A stretch of DNA of 64,000 bases from the NCBI RefSeq assembly GCF_002291145.1, contig NZ_NTGE01000222.1, positions 27,880-91,879 on the forward strand, in the 5' to 3' direction. This DNA comes from Streptomyces sp. SA15 (GTDB lineage: Bacteria > Actinomycetota > Actinomycetes > Streptomycetales > Streptomycetaceae). The notes under the pieces are model-generated. The model was not told the origin of the DNA. It ran no database searches and saw nothing but the letters and a program-made list of their open reading frames with translations. This document shows, piece by piece, positions 42,643 to 50,901 of the stretch. The translations under genes and the position numbers were made by a program. The stretch's first letter is position 1. The number at the start of each line of letters is the position of its first letter.

Positions 42643-44262
42643 GTGGAGTACAACCTTGCGGACCTGTTCGAGTCGGTCGTCGACGTGGTGCCGGACCGCG
42701 AGGCGCTCGTGTACCTCGACATCCCCGGCACGGGCGCCGCGCGACGGCTCACGTATGCGGAGCTGGACGCCGCCGCCAACCGCATCGGCCATCATCTGGC
42801 CGACCGCGGGATACGTCCCGGCGAGCACGTCGGGCTCCATCTCTACAACGGCGTCGAGTACCTGCAGACCGTGCTGGGGTGCCTGAAGGCGCGGATCGTG
42901 CCGGTCAACGTCAACTACCGCTATGTGGAAGACGAGTTGGTGTACCTCTACCGGGACGCCGATCTGGCGGCGCTGGTCTTCGACGCGGAGTTCACCGACC
43001 GCGTGGCGGCGGCGCTGCCGCGGGCGGACGGGTTACGGCACCTGGTGCGGGTCGGGGTGCCTGCGGCGGGGGCGGCCGAGGTGCCCGCCGTGGCCTTCAC
43101 GGACGCGGAGGCCGAGGGGTCCCCGGAGCGCGGGTTCCCGCCCCGCTCGGGAGACGACCAGTTCATCATCTACACCGGCGGCACCACGGGGATGCCCAAG
43201 GGTGTGATGTGGCGTCAGGAGGACCTGTTCTTCTCCGGACTGGGCGGCGGCGCGCCGACCGGGGAGCCGGTCAAGAAGCCGGAGGAGCTCGCCGAGCGGG
43301 TCGCGGCCGGCGGCGCGGGCATCACCTTCCTCCCCGCTCCCCCGCTGATGCACGGCACGTCCACACTGACCGCCTTCATCGGCTTCAACTTCGGCCAACG
43401 CGTCGTGCTGCACCGCAAGTTCGTGCCCGAGGAGGTGCTGCGGACCGTCGAGAAGGAGAAGGTCACCAGCATGTCCCTGGTGGGCGACGCGATGCTGCGC
43501 CCGCTGATCGACGCGCTCGAAGGCCCGATGAAGGGCACCGACATGTCGTCGATGTTCAGCGTGTCGTCCTCGGGGGCGATCATGTCGGACACCGTGCGCC
43601 GACAGTTCCAGGCGCTCGTCCCGAACGTCATGCTGCTCAACAACTTCGGCTCCTCGGAGTCCGGCTTCAACGGCACGGCGACTCAGGACTCGGGCCCCGA
43701 GCGGGGCTTCCGCATCCGCGTCAACTCCCGTACACAGGTGGTCGATCCAGCCACCCACGAGCCGGTCGCCGTGGGCGAGGTGGGCCGTGTCGCGCAGTGC
43801 GGCCACGTGCCGCTCGGCTACTACAACGACCAGGCGAAGACCGCCGAGACCTTCTTCGAGAAGCACGGCGAGCGGTGGGTGTTGCTCGGCGACATGGCCA
43901 CCGTCGACGACGAGGGCGTGGTCACCGTCCTCGGCCGGGGTTCGCAGTGCATCAACACGGGTGGCGAGAAGGTCTATCCGGAGGAGGTCGAGCAGGCGCT
44001 GAAGTCCCATCCGGACGTGTACGACGCACTGGTGGCCGGCGTGCCGGACGCGAAGTGGGGCCACCATGTGGCGGCCGTCGTGCAGTTGCGCGAGGGCGCG
44101 GGGCGACCGTCCCTCGAGGACATCCAGACGCACTGCCGTGCCCGGCTGGCGGGATACAAGATCCCACGCCGGCTGGTGGTCACGGAGGCCATTCGACGCT
44201 CGCCGAGCGGCAAGGCGGACTACCGGTGGGCCCGGGAGGTGGCGGTCGCCGCGGACCGGTGA
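42643..44262 (+). CDS. Acyl-CoA synthetase (FadD19/FadD17-like)
   Basis: The 539-aa ANL-superfamily enzyme activates a carboxylic acid via acyl-AMP to acyl-CoA. The P-loop is YTGGTTGMPKGVMWR. The A5 region is FGSSESGFNGT and the A7-A8 hinge GRGSQCINTGGEKVYPEEVE. The C-terminal catalytic Lys is in RSPSGKADYRWA. These motifs match FadD19-type sterol side-chain ligases rather than fatty-acid FadD. The GTG at 42643 follows GGAGGAG. A hairpin follows the stop. Confidence 0.9.
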   Translation: MEYNLADLFESVVDVVPDREALVYLDIPGTGAARRLTYAELDAAANRIGHHLADRGIRPGEHVGLHLYNGVEYLQTVLGCLKARIVPVNVNYRYVEDELVYLYRDADLAALVFDAEFTDRVAAALPRADGLRHLVRVGVPAAGAAEVPAVAFTDAEAEGSPERGFPPRSGDDQFIIYTGGTTGMPKGVMWRQEDLFFSGLGGGAPTGEPVKKPEELAERVAAGGAGITFLPAPPLMHGTSTLTAFIGFNFGQRVVLHRKFVPEEVLRTVEKEKVTSMSLVGDAMLRPLIDALEGPMKGTDMSSMFSVSSSGAIMSDTVRRQFQALVPNVMLLNNFGSSESGFNGTATQDSGPERGFRIRVNSRTQVVDPATHEPVAVGEVGRVAQCGHVPLGYYNDQAKTAETFFEKHGERWVLLGDMATVDDEGVVTVLGRGSQCINTGGEKVYPEEVEQALKSHPDVYDALVAGVPDAKWGHHVAAVVQLREGAGRPSLEDIQTHCRARLAGYKIPRRLVVTEAIRRSPSGKADYRWAREVAVAADR

Positions 44263-44263
44263 G

Positions 44264-44308
44264 AGCCTGTGTCACATCTCCCGTGCCACCGGGGATGTGA
44301 CACAAGCT
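44264..44308. repeat. Long inverted repeat, possible insertion scar or terminator
   Basis: TGTGTCACAT (44269-44278) and ATGTGACACA (44295-44304) form a perfect 10-bp stem, extended outward by AGC/GCT and inward by CCC/GGG. It lies two bases after the ligase stop and exactly where the paaK fragment begins. It could be a terminator, or head-to-head IS/MITE ends left by an insertion. Confidence 0.7.
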
Positions 44309-44309
44309 C

Positions 44310-44871
44310 TGAGCTACCGGCCCGGGTCAGGGCCGTCGAGGAACGCGGTGAGGCGGCGTACGAACCAGTTTTCTTTCCCGAGATCGTCGACCCGATCAGC
44401 GGTGAGGTACTGCCGGACGGCGAGCACGGGGAGCTCGTCTTCACCTCGCTCACCAAGCAGGCCATGCCCGTCATCCGCTACCGGACGCGCGACCTGACAC
44501 GGCTGCTGCCGGGCACGGCCCGTGTCTTCCGGCGGATGGAGAAGGTGACCGGCCGCAGCGACGACATGGTGATCCTGCGCGGGGTGAACCTCTTCCCCAC
44601 ACAGATCGAGGAGATCGTGCTGCGCACACCGGACGTCGCGCCCCATTTCCAGCTGCGGCTCACCCGCGAGAGCCGCCTCGACGCGCTCACCGTACGGGCG
44701 GAGGCCCGGCCCGATGCCCCACCCGGGGCCCGGGACGCGGCCGCGCGGGCCATCGCGGCGGCCGTGAAGGACGGCATCGGCGTGTCGGTCGCCGTCGAGA
44801 TCGTCGAACCGGAGTCGCTGGAGCGGTCAGTCGGCAAGATCCGCCGGATCGTGGATCTGCGTCCGCGCTAG
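44310..44871 (+). pseudogene. paaK: Phenylacetate-CoA ligase, C-terminal fragment
   Basis: About 187 residues of the PaaK C-terminal half remain: FPEIVDPISGEVLPDGEHGE, LVFTSLTKQAMPVIRYRTRD, LTRLLPGTAR, DDMVILRGVNLFPTQIEEIV and SVGKIRRIVDLRPR. The AMP-binding half (about 240 aa) is missing, and no start codon follows the hairpin boundary. The C-terminal part is otherwise uninterrupted, suggesting recent truncation. An intact PaaK activates phenylacetate. Confidence 0.85.
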
Positions 44872-44883
44872 ACGCACGGGACA

Positions 44884-46380
44884 TCAGCCGCCGAAGCGGT
44901 CCCTGAGCTCCCGTTTGAGAATCTTCCCGCTCGCGTTGCGCGGCAGCTCGTCCACGAAGACGACTCGCTTCGGCGCCTTGAAGTGGGCCAGCTTCTCGCG
45001 GGCGTGGGCGACGAGGGCCTCCTCCGTGACCTCGCCGCGCGGGACGACGACCGCCGTGACGGCCTCGATCCACCGCTCGTCGGGCAGGCCGATCACGGCG
45101 ACCTCGGCGACGGCCTCGTGCGTGTACAGCGCGTCCTCGACCTGCCGTGAGGCGACCAGGACACCGCCGGAGTTGATGACGTCCTTCACCCGGTCGACGA
45201 TGGTGAAGTAGCCGTGGGCGTCGCGCACCGCGAGGTCTCCGGAGTGGAACCAGCCGTCACGGAAGGCCTCGGCCGTCTCCTCGGGCTTGTCCCAGTAGCC
45301 CTCGCACAGCTGCGGGGAGCGGTAGACGATCTCACCGGGTGTGCCGTCGGGGACGTCCTTGCCGTCCTCGTCGACCACACGGGCGTCGACGAAGAGGACG
45401 GTGCGGCCGCAGGAGTCCATGCGGCCCTTGTGTTCGTCGGGGGCGAGGACGGTGGCCAGCGGGCCGATCTCGCTCTGGCCGAAGCAGTTGTAGAAGGCCA
45501 GTTTCGGGAGGCGTTCCCGCAGGCGCTCCAGGACGGGCACCGGCATGATCGAGGCGCCGTAGTACGCCTTGCGCAGTCCGCTCAGGTCGCGGGTCGCGAA
45601 GTCGGGGCGGTTGGACAGGCCGATCCACACCGTGGGCGGGGCGAACAGGCTGTCCGCGCGGCCGGTTTCGATCAGTTCGAAGAGCCGGTCGCCGTCCGGC
45701 GCGTCGAGGATGACGTTGGTCGCGCCGACGGCGAGGTACGGCAGCAGGAACACGTGCGTCTGCGCCGAGTGGTACAGCGGCAGCGAGTGCACCGGCCGGT
45801 CGCCCGCGCTGAGGTCGAGGGCGGTGATCGCGCTCAGGTACTCGTGGACCAGGGCGCGGTGCGTCATCATCGCGCCCTTCGGCAGGGCCGTCGTACCGGA
45901 GGTGTACAGCAGCTGGACCAGGTCCTCGCTCCGTGGCTCCGGGCCGTCGTACGGGGGCGCCTCGGGCAGCCGTGCCAGCAGTGAGCCGTCGGCGTCGCGC
46001 AGGGGCAACGTACGGATGCCGTCGGGGAGTCGTCCGGCCAGGTCCGGGTCGGCGAGGACCAGGATGCTGCCGGACTGGCCCACGATGTAGGCGAGGTCGT
46101 CGCCGGTCAGGTTCTGGTTGACCGGCACGTGTACCAGGCCGGCGCGGGCGCAGGCGAGGAAGCCGATCAGGTACGCGTCGGAGTTGTGGCCGTAGGCGCC
46201 GACGCGGTCGCCGGGGGCGAGGCCCTGGTCGCGCAGGAGGGTGGCCGCGCGGGAGACGGCCTCGTCGAGTTCCTCGTACGTCCAGGAGCGGTCGCCGTAT
46301 TCCACCGCGACGCGCGCCGGGGTGCGCCGGGCGCTGCGTCGCAGTACCCCGTCGACCGTGCTGCCGTGTCCAGGCGTCAT
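44884..46380 (-). CDS. Acyl-CoA synthetase (class I adenylate-forming)
   Basis: The 498-aa ANL enzyme has the P-loop YTSGTTALPKGAMMTH, the A5 region YNCFGQSEIGP, and the GYFTIVDRVKDVINSGGVLV hinge. The C-terminal catalytic Lys is in RNASGKILKRELRD. The start is ATG at 46380. It resembles long/medium-chain FadD-type or FadD13-like ligases. It is convergent with the paaK remnant (13 bp). The substrate is unknown; its place suggests the same catabolic island. Confidence 0.9.
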   Translation of the reverse strand: MTPGHGSTVDGVLRRSARRTPARVAVEYGDRSWTYEELDEAVSRAATLLRDQGLAPGDRVGAYGHNSDAYLIGFLACARAGLVHVPVNQNLTGDDLAYIVGQSGSILVLADPDLAGRLPDGIRTLPLRDADGSLLARLPEAPPYDGPEPRSEDLVQLLYTSGTTALPKGAMMTHRALVHEYLSAITALDLSAGDRPVHSLPLYHSAQTHVFLLPYLAVGATNVILDAPDGDRLFELIETGRADSLFAPPTVWIGLSNRPDFATRDLSGLRKAYYGASIMPVPVLERLRERLPKLAFYNCFGQSEIGPLATVLAPDEHKGRMDSCGRTVLFVDARVVDEDGKDVPDGTPGEIVYRSPQLCEGYWDKPEETAEAFRDGWFHSGDLAVRDAHGYFTIVDRVKDVINSGGVLVASRQVEDALYTHEAVAEVAVIGLPDERWIEAVTAVVVPRGEVTEEALVAHAREKLAHFKAPKRVVFVDELPRNASGKILKRELRDRFGG

Positions 46381-46454
46381 GACACATGATCCTCGGTGGG
46401 GCGCGGAGGGAGGTCAAGCACCAGAAGCGCCGGCCGTGTGCGACCGCTGATCAC

Positions 46455-46482
46455 GTGGTCCCGTCACACGTGGCGGGACCAC
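46455..46482. terminator. Hairpin terminator
   Basis: GTGGTCCCG (46455-46463) and CGGGACCAC (46474-46482) form a perfect 9-bp stem with a 10-base loop. It lies 20 bp beyond the stop of the ECF sigma gene on the minus strand. Confidence 0.7.
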
Positions 46483-46501
46483 AGTCGTCTCACAGTCGTC
46501 G

Positions 46502-47368
46502 TCACGTCGGGATGTGGCCGAGCTTTTCCGGGTTGAGCACCGCGTAGATGCCGTCGATACGGCCGTCGCGCACGTCGATGGTGACGACCTGGTCGATGCC
46601 GTCGATCGCGAGGGCGGCGGCGGGCCGACCGTTGACGTCCACCCGGCGCGGCGTGCCGAACGGGTGACGGGCGACCTGGCCGGCGATGAACGCCATGACC
46701 TGGTCGCGGCCCTCGACCGGCCGCTGGGCGGCCCTGGCCTTGCCGCCGCCGTCGTACCAGGCGACGACGTCCTCGGTCAGCAGCTCGAACAGACCGGCCA
46801 GATCGCCGCTCTGCGCGGCCTCCAGGAACCGGGTCAGCAGCTTGGCGTGGTCTTCATCCGAAAGCGTGAACCGGTTACGCCCGGCGGCGAGCCGGCGCCC
46901 GGAGCGCAGGTGCATCTGACGGCAGTTCGTCTCGGTGGTGTCGAGGATGCGGGCGATCTCGCCGTACGACAGCTCGAAGGCTTCCCGCAGCACTACGACC
47001 GCACGTTCCGGGGGTGACAGACGCTCCATCAGGTGGACGGCACAGTAGCCGACGGTGTCCCGCAGCCCTGCCTTGTCCAGCGGGCCGAGCACGTCGGTGG
47101 CGACGGGATCGGGCAGCCAGGGCCCGGTGTACGCCTCGCGGGTCGCCCGTGCCGCTCGCAGCCGCTCGAGGGCGAGACCTGTGACGACGGTGATGAGGAA
47201 GACCCGAGGTTCACGGATCCCGGTGCGGTCGGCGCCCTGCCATCGCGGATGGGCGTCCTGGACGACGCTCTCGGCGTCCTTCATGCTGCCGAGCAGCCGG
47301 TAGGCGAGCCCGAGCAGGAGGGGCCGGAGGGACTCGAACTGCTCGGTCGCCGATGCCGGGGTTTCCAA
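46502..47368 (-). CDS. ECF sigma factor with SnoaL-like C-terminal domain (ECF41/SigJ type)
   Basis: The 288-aa protein has sigma region 2 (LGLAYRLLGSMKDAESVVQD), region 4 (LSPPERAVVVLREAFELSYG, then EIARILDTTETNCRQMHLRS) and a SnoaL/NTF2-like extension. That extension ends NPEKLGHIPT and contains the DGGGK motif known to modulate ECF41 activity. It has no anti-sigma gene nearby, as usual for ECF41. The start is TTG at 47368 behind AGGAAGGA. ECF41 factors often control an adjacent oxidoreductase; the target here is unclear. Confidence 0.9.
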   Translation of the reverse strand: METPASATEQFESLRPLLLGLAYRLLGSMKDAESVVQDAHPRWQGADRTGIREPRVFLITVVTGLALERLRAARATREAYTGPWLPDPVATDVLGPLDKAGLRDTVGYCAVHLMERLSPPERAVVVLREAFELSYGEIARILDTTETNCRQMHLRSGRRLAAGRNRFTLSDEDHAKLLTRFLEAAQSGDLAGLFELLTEDVVAWYDGGGKARAAQRPVEGRDQVMAFIAGQVARHPFGTPRRVDVNGRPAAALAIDGIDQVVTIDVRDGRIDGIYAVLNPEKLGHIPT

Positions 47369-47550
47369 TTCCCGTGTCCTTCCTAGTCGTTCGGTGCGTG
47401 GTGCTCACTTTCAGTGTGCGGTCGTGCACCAGTGAACTCCGCCGCGAACCCCTCGCGCCAATCGGCGTCAGCGCGGCGGGGGGCAGGCACCTTCCTGGGC
47501 CACGGGCGTCGGGCATGCGCCCCCGTGACGGACATCGAGAACGTCTCTCG

Positions 47551-49104
47551 TCATACCGGGCGAGTGCGGCCCTCCCAGTACGGGTCCCGCAGCCGTCGCT
47601 TGTACAGCTTTCCGTTGGGGTCGCGGGGCATCTCGGCGATGAAGTCGACGCCCTTGGGCCGCTTGTACCCGGCGAGTCGCTCGGCGCAGTGGTCGAGGAT
47701 CGCGGCGGCGAGGGCGGGACCGGGTTCGTGGCCGGGCGCCGGTTCGACCACGGCCTTGACCTCCTCGCCCCAGTCGTCGTGCGGGATGCCGAAGGCAGCG
47801 GCGTCGGCGACGGCCGGGTGGGCGAGCAGGACGGACTCGATCTCGGCCGGGTAGATGTTGACCCCGCCCGAGATGATCATGTCGATCTTGCGGTCGCGGA
47901 GGAAGAGATAGCCGTCCTCGTCGAGCAGTCCGAGGTCGCCGACGGTGAAGAAGTCGCCGATGCGGTTCTTCTTCGTCTTGGCCTCGTCCTTGTGGTACGC
48001 GAAGCCGCCGGTGTTCATCTTCAGGTAGACGGTGCCGAGTTCGCCGGGCGGGAGCCGGTTGCCGTCGTCGTCGAAGACGGCGAGTTCGCTGATGGGCCAG
48101 GCCTTGCCGACGGTGCCGGGCTTCTTCAGCCAGTCCTCGGCGGTCGCGAAGGCTCCGCCGCCCTCACTGGCGGCGTAGTACTCCTCCACACAGTTGCCCC
48201 ACCAGTCGATCATGGCCCGCTTCACGTGGTCGGGGCAGGGGGCGGCGCCGTGGATGGCGTGCCGCATGGACGAGACGTCGTAGCGGGCCCGGACCTCTTC
48301 CGGGAGCGCCAGCAGCCGATGGAACTGGGTCGGGACCATGTGGGTGTGCGTGCACCGGTGGGCGTCGATGAGGCGGAGCATCTCCTGAGGTGTCCACTTG
48401 TCCATCAGGACCAGGCGGTGGCCGATGTGCAGGGACGCGCCCGCGAATTGGAGTACGGCGGTGTGGTAGAGCGGCGAGCAGACGAGGTGCACGTTGTCGT
48501 CGAAGGGGCGGATGCCGAAGATGCCGAGGAAGCCGCCGAGGTAGGCCTCCTCGGGCAGCTTGCCGGGCAGGGGCCGCCGGATGCCGCGGGGGCGGCCGGT
48601 GGTGCCCGAGGTGTAGTTCATGACCCAGCCGAGGGTGCGGTCGGCGGGCGCCGACTCCGGTTGCCCGTCGAGGAGTTCGGCGTACGGCCGGAAGCCCTCG
48701 ACCGTGCCGACCACGTACCGGTGGCCGGCCGGGAGGCCGGCCTCATCGGCGGCGTCATGTGCGGGGCCGGCGAAGCGCTGGTGGGCGAGGAGCACCTTGG
48801 CACCGGAGTCGGCGACGATCCAGGCGATCTCGGGGCCGACGAGGTGGTGGTTGACGGGGACGAGGTAGAACCCTGCCTGGGTGGCGGCGAGGTACGCGGC
48901 GAAGAACTCGGGTCCGTTGGGCAGGACGACCGCGAAGGCGTCACCGCGTTCGAGGCCGGCGGCGCGCAGGCCGTGCACGAGACGGTTGGCGGCGGCGTGC
49001 AGGCGGCCGGCGGTCCACTGCTCGCCGTCCGGCGCGATGAGGGCCGTGCGGTCGGGGTCGGCGGTGGCCTGGGCCCAGAAGCCCGCGGGAGGTGTGCTCG
49101 TCAC
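47551..49104 (-). CDS. Acyl-CoA synthetase (FadD-like)
   Basis: The 517-aa ANL ligase has the P-loop NYTSGTTGRPRGIRR, A5 YAASEGGG, the GYLFLRDRKIDMIISGGVNI hinge and the C-terminal Lys in MPRDPNGKLYKRRLRD. EEYYAASEGGGAFATAEDWL resembles steroid and bile-acid CoA ligases more than plain fatty-acid FadD. The GTG at 49104 overlaps the stop of the upstream flavoprotein gene (GTGA), so the two form one operon controlled from the 50253 operator. Confidence 0.9.
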   Translation of the reverse strand: MTSTPPAGFWAQATADPDRTALIAPDGEQWTAGRLHAAANRLVHGLRAAGLERGDAFAVVLPNGPEFFAAYLAATQAGFYLVPVNHHLVGPEIAWIVADSGAKVLLAHQRFAGPAHDAADEAGLPAGHRYVVGTVEGFRPYAELLDGQPESAPADRTLGWVMNYTSGTTGRPRGIRRPLPGKLPEEAYLGGFLGIFGIRPFDDNVHLVCSPLYHTAVLQFAGASLHIGHRLVLMDKWTPQEMLRLIDAHRCTHTHMVPTQFHRLLALPEEVRARYDVSSMRHAIHGAAPCPDHVKRAMIDWWGNCVEEYYAASEGGGAFATAEDWLKKPGTVGKAWPISELAVFDDDGNRLPPGELGTVYLKMNTGGFAYHKDEAKTKKNRIGDFFTVGDLGLLDEDGYLFLRDRKIDMIISGGVNIYPAEIESVLLAHPAVADAAAFGIPHDDWGEEVKAVVEPAPGHEPGPALAAAILDHCAERLAGYKRPKGVDFIAEMPRDPNGKLYKRRLRDPYWEGRTRPV

Positions 49105-50210
49105 TGGCCGCTCCTTCCGGCGATGCGGTTGATGCGATCGACAGCCTGCTCGAAGCCACGGGTGAGGTCGTCGAAGACCGCCTGGACGCTGCGTTCGCTG
49201 GTCATCCGGCCGACGATCTGGCCGACGGGCGTGCCCAGCAGGGGCTCGACCTTGTACTTCTGGATCCGCGAGACGGCCTCGGCGACGAGCAGGCCCTGCA
49301 GGGGCATCGGGAGGGTGCCGGGCCCCTCCGGGTCGTCCCAGGCGTCGGTCCACTCGGTGCGCAGCTGGCGTGCGGGCTTTCCGGTCAGGGCACGGGAGCG
49401 GACGGTGTCGCCGGAACCGGCGGCGAGCAGTTTGCGGGTCAGGGCGGGCGAGTGCATGTCGGCCTCTGTGGTGGTCAGCCATATGGAGCCCAACCACACC
49501 CCTTGGGCGCCGAGTGCCAGCGCGGCCGCCACCTGCCGGCCGCTGCCGATCCCGCCGGCCGCCAGCACGGGCAGCGGATCGACGGCGTCGACGACCTCCG
49601 GGGTGAGCACCATGGAGGCGATCTCGCCGGTGTGGCCGCCGGCCTCGTACCCCTGGGCGACGACGATGTCGATGCCGGCTTCGCTGTGCTTGCGCGCGTG
49701 CCGGGCGCTGCCCGCGAGCGCGGCGACGAGGACGCCGCGGTCGTGCGCGCGGGCGATCACATCGGCGGGCGGGGAGCCGAGGGCGTTGGCGAGCAGTTTG
49801 ATCGGATAGTCGAAGGCGACGTCGAGTTGGGTGCGGGCGACCTGCTCCATCCATCCGGTGATGCGCCAGCCGGACGCCTCACCCTCGGCGAGTTCGGGCA
49901 CGCCGTGCTTGGCGAGGGTGTCCTTGACGAACTGCCGGTGCCCTTCGGGGATCATCGCCTCGACGTCGGCCTCGCTGACCCCTTCCACCTTCTTCGCGGG
50001 CATGACGACGTCCAGGCCGTACGGCTGTCCGTCCACGTGTGCCTCGATCCAGTCGAGGTCGCGTTTGAGGTCGTCGGGGGCCGTGTAGCGGACCGCGCCG
50101 AGCACTCCGAAGCCGCCGGCCCGGCTGATGGCCGCGGCGACGGCGGGGAACGGCGTGAAGCCGAAGACGGCGTGCTCGACTCCCAGTTTCTTGCTCAGCT
50201 CCGTCTGCAT
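49101..50210 (-). CDS. Nitronate monooxygenase-family FMN protein
   Basis: The 369-aa TIM-barrel flavoprotein of the 2-nitropropane dioxygenase/IpdC superfamily has PFPAVAAAISRAGGFGVLGA near the N-terminus, VAQGYEAGGHTGEIASMVL (FMN phosphate and His) and LAAGGIGSGRQVAAALALGA. Mycobacterial relatives sit with sterol genes and can act as enoyl-CoA or ring reductases rather than on nitronates. The start is ATG at 50210. It is the first gene of an operon with the ligase at 47551. Confidence 0.87.
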   Translation of the reverse strand: MQTELSKKLGVEHAVFGFTPFPAVAAAISRAGGFGVLGAVRYTAPDDLKRDLDWIEAHVDGQPYGLDVVMPAKKVEGVSEADVEAMIPEGHRQFVKDTLAKHGVPELAEGEASGWRITGWMEQVARTQLDVAFDYPIKLLANALGSPPADVIARAHDRGVLVAALAGSARHARKHSEAGIDIVVAQGYEAGGHTGEIASMVLTPEVVDAVDPLPVLAAGGIGSGRQVAAALALGAQGVWLGSIWLTTTEADMHSPALTRKLLAAGSGDTVRSRALTGKPARQLRTEWTDAWDDPEGPGTLPMPLQGLLVAEAVSRIQKYKVEPLLGTPVGQIVGRMTSERSVQAVFDDLTRGFEQAVDRINRIAGRSGQ

Positions 50211-50252
50211 GGGCGCAGGATGCCGCAGTCCTCCGGACGACGGAAGAGGTAT

Positions 50253-50269
50253 TCTGATGCTCCGTCAGA
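50253..50269. promoter_or_regulatory. 17-bp operator TCTGAT-N5-GTCAGA
   Basis: This inverted repeat lies 43 bp upstream of the nitronate-monooxygenase start. It has the same arm sequence, spacing and flanking T residues as the site at 42531-42547. A shared TetR-type regulator is the simplest explanation. Confidence 0.75.
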
Positions 50270-50319
50270 TTACGTCGGCCGCGGACTCCATCGATTCACC
50301 GCACCCCGGCAGAGATACG

Positions 50320-50636
50320 CACAGGCAGATCCGCTGACGCGCCGCCGACTGGGCCGCCGCGCCCTCGCTTTGGGCGACACCGGTGCCGAGTTCCCCGCTG
50401 ACCAGCGGATGCCCATGGCCGACCTCCCCGCCGCCGGCAGGCTCACGCCGCGCCGGCGGTACGCGACCGACCGGGTGTACGTCGGCCGCGGGGCGTACGT
50501 CGACGGGCTGCGCGTCGCCACGGCCGACGGCGTCCTGTTCGACGAGGCGCGCCTTGCGGACGCGGCGCGGGTCGAGGGGACGGGGTGGACGCCGTCGGCC
50601 GACCAGGCGGGCCCCGCACCGTGCAGGGCCGGTCCG
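50320..50636 (+). other. Coding-like orphan stretch without a stop
   Basis: One plus-strand frame has very high G/C third positions and protein-like sequence (MPMADLPAAGRLTPRRRYAT, then DRVYVGRGAYVDGLRVATAD). No family was recognised. The frame does not end before running antisense into the DUF2795 gene. It may be a truncated gene remnant; it fills the 365-bp gap between the operator and the DUF2795 gene. Confidence 0.3.
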
Positions 50637-50828
50637 CTACTCGTTGAAGACGGCCTTCTGTACCTCGTTCGGGCCGTCGAAGCGGTCCTCCTTCAGGCCG
50701 TCGAGGCGGCTGACGATCTTGTCGTCTGCCTTGTTCTTGCGGGCACGCTCCACCAGGTGCTTCTTGTCCGTGGGGTAGTCCATGCCGCTGAGGGCCTTCT
50801 GCAGATCGATGGGGTTGAGGTCCGCCAT
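50637..50828 (-). CDS. DUF2795 small protein
   Basis: The 63-aa protein has the DUF2795 pattern NPIDLQKALSGMDYPTDKKH, then LVERARKNKADDKIVSRLDG and FDGPNEVQKAV. It is soluble and helical, and typical of stress-associated small proteins in actinobacteria; its function is unknown. A GGAGG-like ribosome region precedes the ATG. Confidence 0.85.
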   Translation of the reverse strand: MADLNPIDLQKALSGMDYPTDKKHLVERARKNKADDKIVSRLDGLKEDRFDGPNEVQKAVFNE

Positions 50829-50901
50829 GGCAGCCTCCCTCTGGATGTACGGAATCTCCGTTATGTCGCGGTACCCCTCACGCGCCGACGCATGCAGCCG
50901 T

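Noticed and set aside
44310..44871. PaaK fragment as a functional short gene
   Set aside because: It has no start codon after the hairpin, no ribosome site and no AMP-binding half.
47320..47345. tRNA-like TTCGAGTCCC string on the minus strand
   Set aside because: It lies inside the ECF sigma gene, with no cloverleaf around it.
47353..49809. 818-codon plus-strand frame
   Set aside because: Antisense to the well-supported ligase and flavoprotein genes, low-complexity Gly/Val/Arg composition, no family motif.
38466..50270. KstR-type AACnnGTT operators in the acyl-CoA island
   Set aside because: None was seen in the promoter regions examined. The TCTGAY-N5-GTCAGA site is the recurrent element instead.
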